A DNA stretch of 64,000 nucleotides. It comes from JAHRAW01 sp965262585 (lineage in GTDB: Bacteria; Pseudomonadota; Gammaproteobacteria; Arenicellales; Poriferihabitantaceae). The stretch is from contig OZ253546.1 of assembly GCA_965262585.1 (NCBI GenBank), forward strand, positions 1,612,001 to 1,676,000, given 5' to 3'. Position numbers and translations under genes: made by a program. Position 1 is the first letter of the stretch, and each line of letters opens with the position of its first letter. The notes under the pieces were generated by a model. The model had not been told where the DNA came from, ran no database searches, and saw only the letters and a list, made by a program, of their open reading frames with translations. Shown piece by piece: positions 52,034-60,358 of this stretch.

Positions 52034-53326
52034 TCAAGAATGCGCGAAACGCGCCGCATCAAACGGTGTAATGTCGACCGCAGTCGGTTGACCGTCAATC
52101 AACTGCGCGATGATCTTGCCGGTGATTCCGGCTAAAGTCAGGCCGAGATGCTGATGTCCGAACGCCAATAGAATGTCGTTACAACGCGCACTCGCACCAA
52201 TCACCGGTAGCGCATCGGGCAGAGTCGGACGATAACCCAGCCAAGTCTGTTCGGGCTCGCCCTCCAGGTCGAACATTTGCTTCGCCATGCGCGTCAGGTA
52301 AGCAAGGGTTTTCAAGTTTTTCTTCGGCGATAATCCGGCCATCTCGACGGTGCCGGCGAAGCGCAATCCGTGGTCGGTCGGGGTGGCGTAGAACCCGCTG
52401 CCAACCCAGTGAACCGGTCGCTTGACTAATTTCTGTCGGTGGTTGAATTGTACATGGTAGCCGCGCTCGGTATCGAGGGGCAGTTGTTGCACGCCGCTTC
52501 CTTCGATTTGCGTTGAAAACGCACCGGCGGCGATTACAACTTTATCCGCGACCAGCGAATCGCCGTTTGCCAGTTGCACCGCGAGCGCATCGCCACGGTG
52601 AATCGCACGCGCATGCTGCTTGCGCCAGTGTCCGCCGTGCCGCCGAAAACAATCGAACAAAGAATCCACCAATGTCTGCGGGTTGACCACACGCTGGCTG
52701 CCGCCGAATAACACGCCGCGCGCGAAATCTATTTTTAAGTTTGGCTCCAACCGGCGCACTTCATCGGCGTCGAGTTCGGTGTAATCAACCCCGTGCTCGC
52801 GCCGGGTTCGCAGGTTTTTTTGATCGGCGATAAAATCCCGTTCGGTTTTATAAGCATACAAGCAACCTTTGTCATCGAGCAGATGTTCGCATTCGGCCAT
52901 CGCCAACAACGGCTCAAGCCCGGCAAATGCATGCGTTAACATTTGCGCGAGCGCGGCGGTAGTTTTTTCGACCTCGTGGGCGCGGCAGTGTTTGAGAAAA
53001 TTCACAAACCACGGCAAATGCCGCGCCGCATATAGCGGATCAATACTCAGCGGGCCGCCGCTTTGCGAAAACATCATGCCGAAAAACAATTTCGGCAACC
53101 GCCACAACAAATCGGGATGATTGATCGCCACGCAGGCGTGGGTTGCAATCGAGCAGGCGTTGCCGCAAGAAGTTACCGTCCCCGGATCGTTGCCGTCCAC
53201 CAACGTTACCCGGTGGCCGCTACGCCGCAACCACAACGCGCAACAGACGCCGACTATGCCGGCACCGATGACCACCACCCGGCGTTGAGTCAACTGTTGA
53301 GTCGACGCCGACCGCTGAGCCGTCAT
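52034..53326 (-). CDS. FAD-dependent D-amino acid dehydrogenase-like oxidoreductase (DadA family)
   Basis: 430 aa. Rossmann FAD motif VVIGAGIVGVCCALWLRRSG at about residues 18-37, followed by the ribose-binding Asp (LVDGND); C-terminal FAD site AFGHQHLGLTLAGITGKIIA. It probably oxidises a D-amino acid at the membrane, as DadA does. The first 15 residues include a 12-bp DNA duplication (STQQLTQRR). Its ATG overlaps the stop of the DUF2237 gene by one base, so the two are an operon. Proximity to the racemase gene (4 kb) is suggestive but not proof of a shared pathway. Confidence 0.87.
   Translation of the reverse strand: MTAQRSASTQQLTQRRVVVIGAGIVGVCCALWLRRSGHRVTLVDGNDPGTVTSCGNACSIATHACVAINHPDLLWRLPKLFFGMMFSQSGGPLSIDPLYAARHLPWFVNFLKHCRAHEVEKTTAALAQMLTHAFAGLEPLLAMAECEHLLDDKGCLYAYKTERDFIADQKNLRTRREHGVDYTELDADEVRRLEPNLKIDFARGVLFGGSQRVVNPQTLVDSLFDCFRRHGGHWRKQHARAIHRGDALAVQLANGDSLVADKVVIAAGAFSTQIEGSGVQQLPLDTERGYHVQFNHRQKLVKRPVHWVGSGFYATPTDHGLRFAGTVEMAGLSPKKNLKTLAYLTRMAKQMFDLEGEPEQTWLGYRPTLPDALPVIGASARCNDILLAFGHQHLGLTLAGITGKIIAQLIDGQPTAVDITPFDAARFAHS
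53284..53307 (-). repeat. 12-bp tandem duplication in the 5' end of the DadA-like gene
   Basis: Plus strand GTTGAGTCAACT (53284-53295) followed by GTTGAGTCGACG (53296-53307), 10 of 12 identical, in frame in the N-terminal tail before the FAD motif. Confidence 0.75.
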
Positions 53327-53706
53327 CAGGACAAATCGATCGCGTGGGATTTGAGGTCGGCGAATTCGATGATTTCCAACACGCTTTCGTGGGTCGCACG
53401 CAACACTACTCGCGGCGCGGCACCGGCGTCAAACGCTTCCTTCCAACGCGCCGCGCACAAACACCATCGGTCGCCTTCCTTCAATCCGGGAAACTGAAAC
53501 TGGCCGACCGGAGTGGATAGGTCATTGCCGCTGGCCTTGCTAAATTCGAGGAATTCTTCGGTCGCACGAATACAAACCGTATGCAAACCGAAATCCCCGG
53601 GCCCGGTTTCGCAACAGCCGTTGCGCGTGAACCCGGTACGCGGCGACATCGAACAAACCGCAAGCGGTTCACCGAGTACGCTCTTTTGATTTTTTGGCCA
53701 ATTCAT
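53326..53706 (-). CDS. DUF2237 family protein
   Basis: 126 aa from the ATG at 53706. The family pattern is clear: SVLGEPLAVCSMSPRTGFTR, GCCETGPGDFGLHTVCI, FLEFSKASGNDLSTP and GDRWCLCAARWKEAFDAG. The several conserved cysteines suggest a metal or redox role, but the family has no established function. Upstream of the start are three 11-bp repeats. It is cotranscribed with the DadA-like gene (1-bp overlap). Confidence 0.85.
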   Translation of the reverse strand: MNWPKNQKSVLGEPLAVCSMSPRTGFTRNGCCETGPGDFGLHTVCIRATEEFLEFSKASGNDLSTPVGQFQFPGLKEGDRWCLCAARWKEAFDAGAAPRVVLRATHESVLEIIEFADLKSHAIDLS

Positions 53707-53739
53707 TGATGGTTTCCTGATAGTTTCCTGATGGTTCCC
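53707..53739. repeat. 11-bp tandem repeat, three copies, upstream of the DUF2237 gene
   Basis: TGATGGTTTCC, TGATAGTTTCC and TGATGGTTCCC succeed each other with an 11-bp period directly before the ATG (minus strand), in the leader rather than in coding sequence. Confidence 0.8.
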
Positions 53740-53806
53740 CGGACTATACAACGCCACACACAAAAAGCAACTGTGCGCATCCCACGGGTTTTTTTATTCG
53801 GCAGAA

Positions 53807-54571
53807 TTAACGCTGAATCATCAGCGAATATTGCCGCCGGTCGCGCTCATCTCCATTCGGAAAATAATTGTATTCATAGAGCAGCAGTTCATCTTCCGTG
53901 CCGAGCAACAAAGTCGTGGTGCGGGTGCCGTAGTCATCGCCGGTGATAAAGATTGGTGAATGATATTTTTCGGGCACCGCCACACCGCGGCTACTCGCCG
54001 GTCGATCATCGTGCGGCTTGGTTTGATCGCGCATCACCGGCACCAGATCTGCCGCATCGATGTCACAACCGGATGAAATTTTTTCCTTCAACAACAACAC
54101 CCCACGCGACATTTTTGGCCACGGATCGTCTATCGAGCCGTTGCTGATGCTGTGAAAACCACTCGCGATCGGGCGCTCGAGCGGGCCTACATTACTGAAC
54201 AAATGCAATCGCCCCGGTTCGCCATAGAGCAAATTGAAAGGATTGAATTCGTTCTGATGTTGACGCAGGAATTCGTCATAGCGTTGATCGTCATGCTGAT
54301 CCACCAGAAACCGAGTAGTCAGTTCACCACGGCTTCGTTTACCAACGGCGGACGCGGCGCCGTGGTGATTGGTGACCGCCGCGACTCGCCCGCGCGCGTT
54401 CACGCCAAACCAGGTGCCGCCGGCATGACGGTCGCGCCCGGCAAGAATGCCCGGTTGGTCCGGCCAGCGATGCATCGCCTCACTCGGACGAGCGTGGCGT
54501 TCGTCTCGATTGGCGGCGATAATCAGCGGATAACGCGGATGCTGGTCGACGGCGATGAATAAAATACACAT
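53807..54571 (-). CDS. NRDE/TANGO2 family protein
   Basis: 254 aa from the ATG at 54571 (MCILFIAVDQHPRYPLIIAA). The family's name-giving motif is present as AANRDERHARPSEAM, followed by GGTWFGVNARGRVAAVTNHH and the C-terminal TRTTTLLLG. It looks like an Ntn-hydrolase-type fold with Cys2 as candidate nucleophile. Eukaryotic TANGO2 has been linked to heme handling and lipid metabolism; bacterial function is unsettled. The intergenic stretch to argE (54572-54831) holds only the argE promoter. Confidence 0.85.
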   Translation of the reverse strand: MCILFIAVDQHPRYPLIIAANRDERHARPSEAMHRWPDQPGILAGRDRHAGGTWFGVNARGRVAAVTNHHGAASAVGKRSRGELTTRFLVDQHDDQRYDEFLRQHQNEFNPFNLLYGEPGRLHLFSNVGPLERPIASGFHSISNGSIDDPWPKMSRGVLLLKEKISSGCDIDAADLVPVMRDQTKPHDDRPASSRGVAVPEKYHSPIFITGDDYGTRTTTLLLGTEDELLLYEYNYFPNGDERDRRQYSLMIQR

Positions 54572-54728
54572 GGCTGGCGGTGCGAAAAAACTCAGATACA
54601 TATTGCACTGTCACCCGGCGGTTGGCAATGCGGATACACCATAACGGAGCAGATGAAATGGCTGCATTGAAGGATAAGGTTGCTAATAAAATAAACTGGT
54701 TTGACGCAATCTGGTATGCTCTACTTGA

Positions 54729-54734
54729 TATAAT
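54729..54734 (+). promoter_or_regulatory. Probable argE promoter -10
   Basis: TATAAT lies 97 bp before the argE ATG. The -35 match is weak. No ArgR box was recognised by eye in the leader. Confidence 0.4.
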
Positions 54735-54831
54735 TCCGCCCGATTAAGTCATGACTATGAGATAACCCCGGCAGAAATTTCGTAGTTTAGGAAAAATTAG
54801 TTAAGTTCTGCCTGTTTCCAGGAACACACAA

Positions 54832-56013
54832 ATGAAACCCACCGAAACCACTCGCATTCTTACTGACCTGATTGCGCTGGACACCACCAGTCGCAATTCC
54901 AATCTGAAATTGATTGAGTATGTGCAGTCGCTGCTCGCGGATCGTGCTATCGAATCCGAATTGACTTTCGATGCGGAGAAAAACAAAGCCAACTTGTTCG
55001 CTACTTTGGGCGGCGGCGACAAGCCCGGTATCGTGCTTTCCGGGCATACCGATGTGGTGCCGGTGGACGGGCAAAACTGGCGCACCGATCCGTTTGCGGC
55101 GCAGGTGATTGGCGACAAGTTATACGGGCGCGGCAGTTGCGACATGAAAGGTTTCATCGCCATTTGCCTCGGGCACATTGACCACATTCTGAAAGCCAAA
55201 CTCGACACGCCGATTCATTTCGCGTTTTCCTACGACGAGGAAGTGGGTTGCATCGGCGTCAACCAATTGATCAAAGAACTCGCCAAGCGTGAAATCCAAC
55301 CACGCGCCTGCATCATCGGCGAGCCGACCAGCATGGGCGTGGTGCGTGCCCACAAGGGAATGCTATCCAAACACTGCCGGGTGCGCGGCAAGGCTTCGCA
55401 TTCATCCTTGACCCACCAAGGCGTCAACGCGGTCGCCATGGCGGCCAAAACCATCGCCTACATCGACGCCATGGCCGAGCGCATCGCCCGCGAAGGGCCA
55501 TTCGACGAAGGCTTTGAGCCGCCGCATACGACCCTGCACGCCGGGGTGATTCACGGCGGCACGGTCAACAACATCATCCCCAACGCTTGCGAGTTCGAGT
55601 TCGAAATTCGCAACCTGCCGGAGCAGCCGCCGCTGCCGCTGTTCGAAGAAGTGGAGCGTTATGTCGAAGAAACTCTGCTCCCGAAAATGCACGCGGTCAG
55701 CGCCGACACCGGTTTTGACTGGGAGACTGCGTCCAATTATCCGGGTATGAACACAGACGCGGGCGATGCGGTGATTGCCATGGCCGCCCAACTGCTGGCG
55801 AAGGATGGCCAACCCGCCGATGCCCCTGCCGACACCCCCGGCAAGGTCAGTTACGGCACCGAAGGCGGGCTGTTCCAAACCGCGGGTATTGCCACGGTAA
55901 TCTGCGGTCCCGGCTCCATCGAGCAAGCCCACAAGCCCGACGAATATGTGGAACTTTCGCAGTTGGCCACCGGCGAACGTTTCATTTCCGATCTCATCGA
56001 TTCATTGCGATGA
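54832..56013 (+). CDS. argE: Acetylornithine deacetylase
   Basis: M20-family zinc hydrolase of arginine biosynthesis, 393 aa. Motifs: VLSGHTDVVPVDGQNWRTDP, YGRGSCDMKGFIAICL, AFSYDEEVGCIG with the catalytic Glu pair, and GEPTSMGVVRAHKG, all characteristic of ArgE rather than DapE. C-terminal VSYGTEGGLFQTAGIATVIC fits. The stop overlaps the folK-folP start by 4 bp (ATGA), a linkage that suggests cotranscription without an obvious metabolic connection. Confidence 0.94.
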   Translation: MKPTETTRILTDLIALDTTSRNSNLKLIEYVQSLLADRAIESELTFDAEKNKANLFATLGGGDKPGIVLSGHTDVVPVDGQNWRTDPFAAQVIGDKLYGRGSCDMKGFIAICLGHIDHILKAKLDTPIHFAFSYDEEVGCIGVNQLIKELAKREIQPRACIIGEPTSMGVVRAHKGMLSKHCRVRGKASHSSLTHQGVNAVAMAAKTIAYIDAMAERIAREGPFDEGFEPPHTTLHAGVIHGGTVNNIIPNACEFEFEIRNLPEQPPLPLFEEVERYVEETLLPKMHAVSADTGFDWETASNYPGMNTDAGDAVIAMAAQLLAKDGQPADAPADTPGKVSYGTEGGLFQTAGIATVICGPGSIEQAHKPDEYVELSQLATGERFISDLIDSLR

Positions 56014-57314
56014 CCATTTATCTTGGCCTCGGTGCCAACGATGGAGACCGCAAAAACAATCTGGAACGCGCCATTGACCAATTAGTCGGCGCCGGGTTTC
56101 GCCTGCGGCAAGTCTCCCCGGTAGTCGAATCCCCGGCCCTGCTGCCGCACGCCGCCGAACCCGCGTGGCACAAACCCTACCTCAACCTCGTGATCAGCGG
56201 CGACGCCGACTGGCAGCCTTCGGAAGGGCTGGCCATCGCCAAGCAAATCGAGCGAGACCTTGGCCGGGGGCCGGGCGTGCGGTGGTCTCCCCGGCCCATC
56301 GACATCGACCTTTTGAGTTGGCACGACCACAAAACAGGCTCCGGCAAACTGACCATCCCCCACGCAGATGCGCGCCGCCGGGATTTCGTGTTGACACCGC
56401 TTTTGCACCTGCAGCCGGATTTGCCGGTCGGCGAAAACGGCGAGACCGCGTTTGAACTGACGCAAACCATCCGCCCCATCCCGCTATGGATGGCGGTTAT
56501 CAACCTGACCCCCGATTCATTTTCGGGCGACGGCGATGACGACTGCGGCGCCGGCGAACAGTCCGGCACCCTCGACGCCTACCTCGGCAAGTTGATCGAG
56601 CGCAACGTGCACATCATCGACCTCGGCGCCGAATCCACCCGCCCCGGTGGACAAAGTCTCAGCCCCGCCGAAGAATGGAAACGCTTGGAGCCGGCCCTTG
56701 CCAACGCCGCTGAGCGACTGCGGGGCAGGCATGTGAAACCCTGGTTATCCGTGGACAGCCGCAATCCGGCCACCGTGGAAAAAGCACTGCGCTACGGCAT
56801 CGACATAATCAACGATGTAAGCGGCCTGAGCGACCCGGAAATGATGGCGGTGGCCGCGCAAAACGGTTGTCAAGTGGTGGCCATGCACAGCCTGAGCGTG
56901 CCGGTGGACCCCGCCTTGCGACTACCTGATGAGCGCGGCGCGGTCGAACAAATCACCGAATGGACCGAAAAGAAAATGGAAATCTGGACGCAAGCCGGCC
57001 TCGACCTCAACCGCATCATCCTCGACCCCGGCATCGGCTTCGGCAAATCCGCCATTCAGGCTTTCGACCTCTTGTCCCACTGCCGCGAACTCAGGCAAGC
57101 CGGCCTGCGCCTGCTCATCGGCCACTCCCGCAAATCGTTCATGAACGGCCTGACCGCCCACCCCGCCCCGCAACGCGACCCGGAAACCCTCGGCATATCG
57201 CTATCGTTATGCCAACAAGGCATCGACATCATCCGCGTCCACTCCCCCCTACCCCAAATGCGTGCCTACCTAGCCTGGGCGCACCTGGAAACCACCCAAA
57301 CCGTACCCGACTAA
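56010..57314 (+). CDS. Bifunctional HPPK-DHPS (fused FolK-FolP)
   Basis: A 434-aa chain joins two consecutive folate enzymes. Residues 1-150 are 6-hydroxymethyl-dihydropterin pyrophosphokinase (YLGLGANDGDRKNNLERAI, RWSPRPIDIDLL, with PHADARRRDFVLTPL). Residues about 155-430 are dihydropteroate synthase (MAVINLTPDSFSGDGDDD, IDLGAESTRPGGQSLSP, IINDVSGLSDPEM, LILIGHSRKSFM-like RLLIGHSRKSFMNGL). Most bacteria encode these as separate folK and folP; fusions are known from Francisella and from eukaryotes. Both active sites look intact. folB, the preceding pathway step, lies next to it but on the opposite strand. Confidence 0.94.
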   Translation: MTIYLGLGANDGDRKNNLERAIDQLVGAGFRLRQVSPVVESPALLPHAAEPAWHKPYLNLVISGDADWQPSEGLAIAKQIERDLGRGPGVRWSPRPIDIDLLSWHDHKTGSGKLTIPHADARRRDFVLTPLLHLQPDLPVGENGETAFELTQTIRPIPLWMAVINLTPDSFSGDGDDDCGAGEQSGTLDAYLGKLIERNVHIIDLGAESTRPGGQSLSPAEEWKRLEPALANAAERLRGRHVKPWLSVDSRNPATVEKALRYGIDIINDVSGLSDPEMMAVAAQNGCQVVAMHSLSVPVDPALRLPDERGAVEQITEWTEKKMEIWTQAGLDLNRIILDPGIGFGKSAIQAFDLLSHCRELRQAGLRLLIGHSRKSFMNGLTAHPAPQRDPETLGISLSLCQQGIDIIRVHSPLPQMRAYLAWAHLETTQTVPD

Positions 57315-57323
57315 ATCCCCACC

Positions 57324-57338
57324 CGTAGGGACAGGCCC
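57324..57338. repeat. Second copy of the CGTAGGGACAGGCCC element
   Basis: CGTAGGGACAGGCCC lies in the short gap between the convergent folKP and folB genes. The same 15 bases head the hairpin cluster at 47280-47294. The rest of the palindrome is missing here. Confidence 0.7.
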
Positions 57339-57348
57339 TCCAGCCGAA

Positions 57349-57705
57349 TCAAGGTTTATCCCCCCGCTCGATAACCACGCCGACATCTCCGGCACCGCGC
57401 ACGGCGCCAAATTTGTTCACTCGAACCCGGCACCATTGGACGGGAAATTCTCCCAGCAGCAAGTCGGCCACCTCGCCGGCCAACTTCTCCACCAGGGTAT
57501 ACTCCGAAGCACCCACGAACGCCGTGACCCGCTTGGCGACATCTTTATAACTCAGGGTGTCCTCAAGGGCGTCGCTTTGGGCGGCTTTGGTTATGTCAAA
57601 GCCCATGTCGAGATCAAGGCGGATGGTCTGGCGGATGCGGCGTTCCCACTCCCACACACCGATAACGCAATCGACTTTGAGTCCGTGAAGGTAAATAATG
57701 TCCAT
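57349..57705 (-). CDS. folB: Dihydroneopterin aldolase
   Basis: 118 aa, T-fold enzyme that releases glycolaldehyde from dihydroneopterin to give the FolK substrate. It begins MDIIYLHGLKVDCVIGVWEW, with the conserved Glu in WEWERR and the catalytic Lys in TLVEKLAGEVADLLL. It is divergent from plsY, an arrangement seen widely in proteobacteria, and convergent with folKP. Confidence 0.95.
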   Translation of the reverse strand: MDIIYLHGLKVDCVIGVWEWERRIRQTIRLDLDMGFDITKAAQSDALEDTLSYKDVAKRVTAFVGASEYTLVEKLAGEVADLLLGEFPVQWCRVRVNKFGAVRGAGDVGVVIERGDKP

Positions 57706-57716
57706 GGGTTTTCTGG

Positions 57717-57745
57717 TTGGTCGCCGCCGTGTCGGTAACTATACT
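57717..57745 (+). promoter_or_regulatory. plsY promoter
   Basis: TTGGTC (57717-57722), a 17-bp spacer and TATACT (57740-57745) lie in the folB-plsY divergent region, 44 bp before the plsY ATG. Confidence 0.6.
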
Positions 57746-57789
57746 GTACTCGCGACCAACATCCAACGCCAACGCACCCACCCATAACC

Positions 57790-58440
57790 ATGTTCAACGC
57801 CCCACCAATCGTAGTGCTCAACCTGACGCTCAACCTGACGCTGATCCTCGGCGCCTACCTGTTCGGCTCCATCTCGAGCGCGGTGCTGGTGTGCCGGGTG
57901 ATGAATCTGCCGGACCCGCGTTCCAGCGGCTCCCACAACCCCGGCGCCACCAACGTGCTGCGCTTCGGCGGCAAGAAGGCGGCGTTCATTACCCTCGCCG
58001 GAGATGTGCTCAAAGGCTTGTTGCCGGTGCTGGCGGCGGGCGCACTCAGCGGCGATTCGGCGGTCATTGCGCTGGCCGGTGCGGGCGCATTTCTCGGTCA
58101 TTTATATCCGCTGTTTTTCGTTTTCAAGGGCGGCAAAGGCGTCGCCACCGCCGCCGGCGTGTTCCTCGGTTTGAGCGTGGCGGTAAGCGCGCTGCTGCTG
58201 CTAGTATGGCTGGCCGCCGCGCTGATTTTTCGCTACTCATCTCTGGCGGCGCTGATTGCCTCGGCGGCGGCGCCGTGGTTGACTTTGTGGCTACTGCCGG
58301 AGCCGGGTTATTTTGCGATGTCGCTGGGAATCGCCGCGCTACTGTTCTGGCGACACCGAGCAAACATCCGCCGCCTGATTACCGGCAAGGAAAGCAAAAT
58401 ACGACTGACAGCCGGTGGCGACCGAGCGCCGAATGAGTGA
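57790..58440 (+). CDS. plsY: Glycerol-3-phosphate acyltransferase PlsY
   Basis: Inner-membrane enzyme that acylates glycerol-3-phosphate from acyl-phosphate, the first step of phospholipid synthesis; plsC in this window does the second. It is 216 aa with five membrane spans and the three PlsY motifs: LFGSISSAVL, GSHNPGATNVLR and FKGGKGVATAAGVFLGL. The first span is encoded partly by a 12-bp DNA duplication (LNLT-LNLT). Confidence 0.95.
   Translation: MFNAPPIVVLNLTLNLTLILGAYLFGSISSAVLVCRVMNLPDPRSSGSHNPGATNVLRFGGKKAAFITLAGDVLKGLLPVLAAGALSGDSAVIALAGAGAFLGHLYPLFFVFKGGKGVATAAGVFLGLSVAVSALLLLVWLAAALIFRYSSLAALIASAAAPWLTLWLLPEPGYFAMSLGIAALLFWRHRANIRRLITGKESKIRLTAGGDRAPNE
57817..57840 (+). repeat. 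12-bp perfect tandem duplication inside plsY
   Basis: CTCAACCTGACG twice in succession, encoding LNLT-LNLT in the first transmembrane span, so it lengthens that span by four residues. Confidence 0.9.
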
Positions 58441-58467
58441 CTACTGATTAGCCGCCGATTAGTTTCG

Positions 58468-59232
58468 TTACGGAGCAAAGCATTCGCGTATCCGCTTCGC
58501 GTGGGCGCAAATTTTAGGGTTGTTGCCGGTATCCCAGCAGTCCAGCAGTTGCCGGTATGAGCAAGCAATGAATAACACTTCATCGCCTGCAACCCGTTCG
58601 GCAAAATCCCGTATCTCTTCCCGGTGTTTGTCTCGGGCGGATTGGTCAATGGGCTTTCGGTTTTTCGGCCAAAACCCCGGTTCGGCGTAGAGGTAAAAGA
58701 GAATTGGCGTCAGTTCGGGATGCGATTCTTGGTGCACGGCGGTGCGCAAGGCGAGGGCGTGTTTGAAAAGTTGTGCCGCGTCAAGATGTTTATATGCGTG
58801 GCCGTCGCGGAGCCAGTCTCTGATGCTTTGGTAACCTTGCATGTGCTCTCCCCAACACGGCCGCCAGTAGGTATCGGGAAGATTGGAACGGTTTTTTCCC
58901 CGAAACGGCTCAAAGCGTTTGGACTCGATACCAATGATCGTCGATGCGGTGGTGATGAGCACATCCAGAAACGAAGGACTTCCGCCGCGCCAAGGAAAGC
59001 ACAAAGTCTTTTCAAGAGCCAGCGAACGAGCCGGCCATGCCGCCGCATCGCAACCCGGTAACGGCGGTAAATCCTGCACCCGCCGGATAAAAAATCCGAA
59101 GGCGTTGGCAACCAGAGCGGCGGAAGATTCCACAGAGTCGAACTTTCCGGATTTAATTTCATTGCCCTTTGCGTCATTGAACATCTCTTCAACGTCCTTA
59201 CCCGGAACACCAAACAGGAATCGGTTTTTCAC
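58468..59232 (-). CDS. Hypothetical protein with a PD-(D/E)XK-like nuclease motif
   Basis: 254 aa, no family recognised with certainty. The segment SFLDVLITTASTIIGIESKR (residues about 85-105) has the spacing of a PD-(D/E)XK core: an Asp at the end of one strand, then a hydrophobic strand IIGIESKRF with Glu-x-Lys. A preceding Glu helix (SLALEKTLCFPW) and a downstream Gln/Tyr helix (EHMQGYQSIRDWL) would suit such a fold. The C-terminal half holds an LTPILFYLYAEP strand. It follows tsaD on the same strand after 69 bp. It could be a solitary restriction-like nuclease. No methylase is adjacent. Confidence 0.55.
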   Translation of the reverse strand: MKNRFLFGVPGKDVEEMFNDAKGNEIKSGKFDSVESSAALVANAFGFFIRRVQDLPPLPGCDAAAWPARSLALEKTLCFPWRGGSPSFLDVLITTASTIIGIESKRFEPFRGKNRSNLPDTYWRPCWGEHMQGYQSIRDWLRDGHAYKHLDAAQLFKHALALRTAVHQESHPELTPILFYLYAEPGFWPKNRKPIDQSARDKHREEIRDFAERVAGDEVLFIACSYRQLLDCWDTGNNPKICAHAKRIRECFAP

Positions 59233-59301
59233 GATCCAACTCCCGTCGTCGGGCCGTTTTGCCTCATAGTGAGACTCACGTCATCCCCCAATGCGCCGCA
59301 T

Positions 59302-60315
59302 TCAAATATCTTCAAGGCTCCATCTCGGGCGGACATCAAATTGGCTGGGTTGCTTTGCTTGCGGCAGTCCTGCTGACAGTCTTATATAACCGGCATAGGC
59401 GATCATCGCGCCGTTGTCGGTGCACAATTCTGGGCGCGGATAAAAAACTTCGACGTCCAGTTCACCGGCGGCTTGCGACAATCGTTGGCGCAAGCGTATG
59501 TTGGCGCCGACTCCGCCGGAGACTACCAGACGCTTGCGGCCGGTTTGCTTGAGCGCGCGGCGGCACTTGATTACCAGCGTCTCGACCACGGCGACCTCAA
59601 AGGCGAGGGCAAGGTCGGCGATGGTTTGCCGGGTGAGTGAGTGGTGGGCGGCGGTGGTGCGCATTTGAGTTTTTAATCCGCTAAAACTGAAGTCGAGGCC
59701 GGGGCGGTTGGTCATCGGGCGTGGCAATGAAAAGCGTCCAGGGTCGCCGTCCCGGGCGGCGGCGGCGATGGCCGGGCCGCCGGGATAATCGAGCCCCAGC
59801 AGTTTGGCGGTTTTGTCGAAGGCTTCACCGGCGGCGTCGTCCAGGGACTGGCCGAGAATTTGGTAGGTGCCGACGGCTTCCACATCCACCAGCATGGTGT
59901 GGCCGCCGGAAACCAGCAGCGCCAGCATCGGCGTAGCGGGCGGGTTGTCCTCCAGCATGGGTGCCAGCAGATGCCCTTCCATGTGATGAACCCCCACCGC
60001 CGCAACCCCCCACGATCTCGCCAAACTCTCCCCCACCGAGGCACCCACCAGCAACGCACCGGCGAGCCCCGGCCCGGCGGTATAGGCGATGGCATCGGGA
60101 CGCGCCCCGCCGTTGCGCGGGTCGTTGAGCAAGTGGTCAATAAGCGGCAGCAGCGTTCGGATGTGATCGCGCGCCGCCAACTCTGGCACCACGCCGCCAT
60201 ATGGTTTGTGCAACGCAACCTGCGTCGCCAGCGCGTGCGCGAGCAATCCGGCCGCGCTGTCGTAAATCGCGGCGCCGGTATCATCGCAGGAAGTTTCAAT
60301 ACCCAATACGCGCAT
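59302..60315 (-). CDS. tsaD: tRNA N6-adenosine threonylcarbamoyltransferase
   Basis: Transfers threonylcarbamoyl to A37 of ANN-decoding tRNAs, in complex with TsaB and TsaE. It is 337 aa (E. coli 337) with ASKHA-fold motifs: VLGIETSCDDTGAAIYD at the start, metal-binding HHMEGHLLAP, LLVSGGHTMLV and VSGGVGANIRLR. Divergent from aat (43 bp between starts). Confidence 0.97.
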   Translation of the reverse strand: MRVLGIETSCDDTGAAIYDSAAGLLAHALATQVALHKPYGGVVPELAARDHIRTLLPLIDHLLNDPRNGGARPDAIAYTAGPGLAGALLVGASVGESLARSWGVAAVGVHHMEGHLLAPMLEDNPPATPMLALLVSGGHTMLVDVEAVGTYQILGQSLDDAAGEAFDKTAKLLGLDYPGGPAIAAAARDGDPGRFSLPRPMTNRPGLDFSFSGLKTQMRTTAAHHSLTRQTIADLALAFEVAVVETLVIKCRRALKQTGRKRLVVSGGVGANIRLRQRLSQAAGELDVEVFYPRPELCTDNGAMIAYAGYIRLSAGLPQAKQPSQFDVRPRWSLEDI

Positions 60316-60358
60316 GGGCTGATTTTACATCGCCCGCGCAAGGCGGTATGGTAATGCC

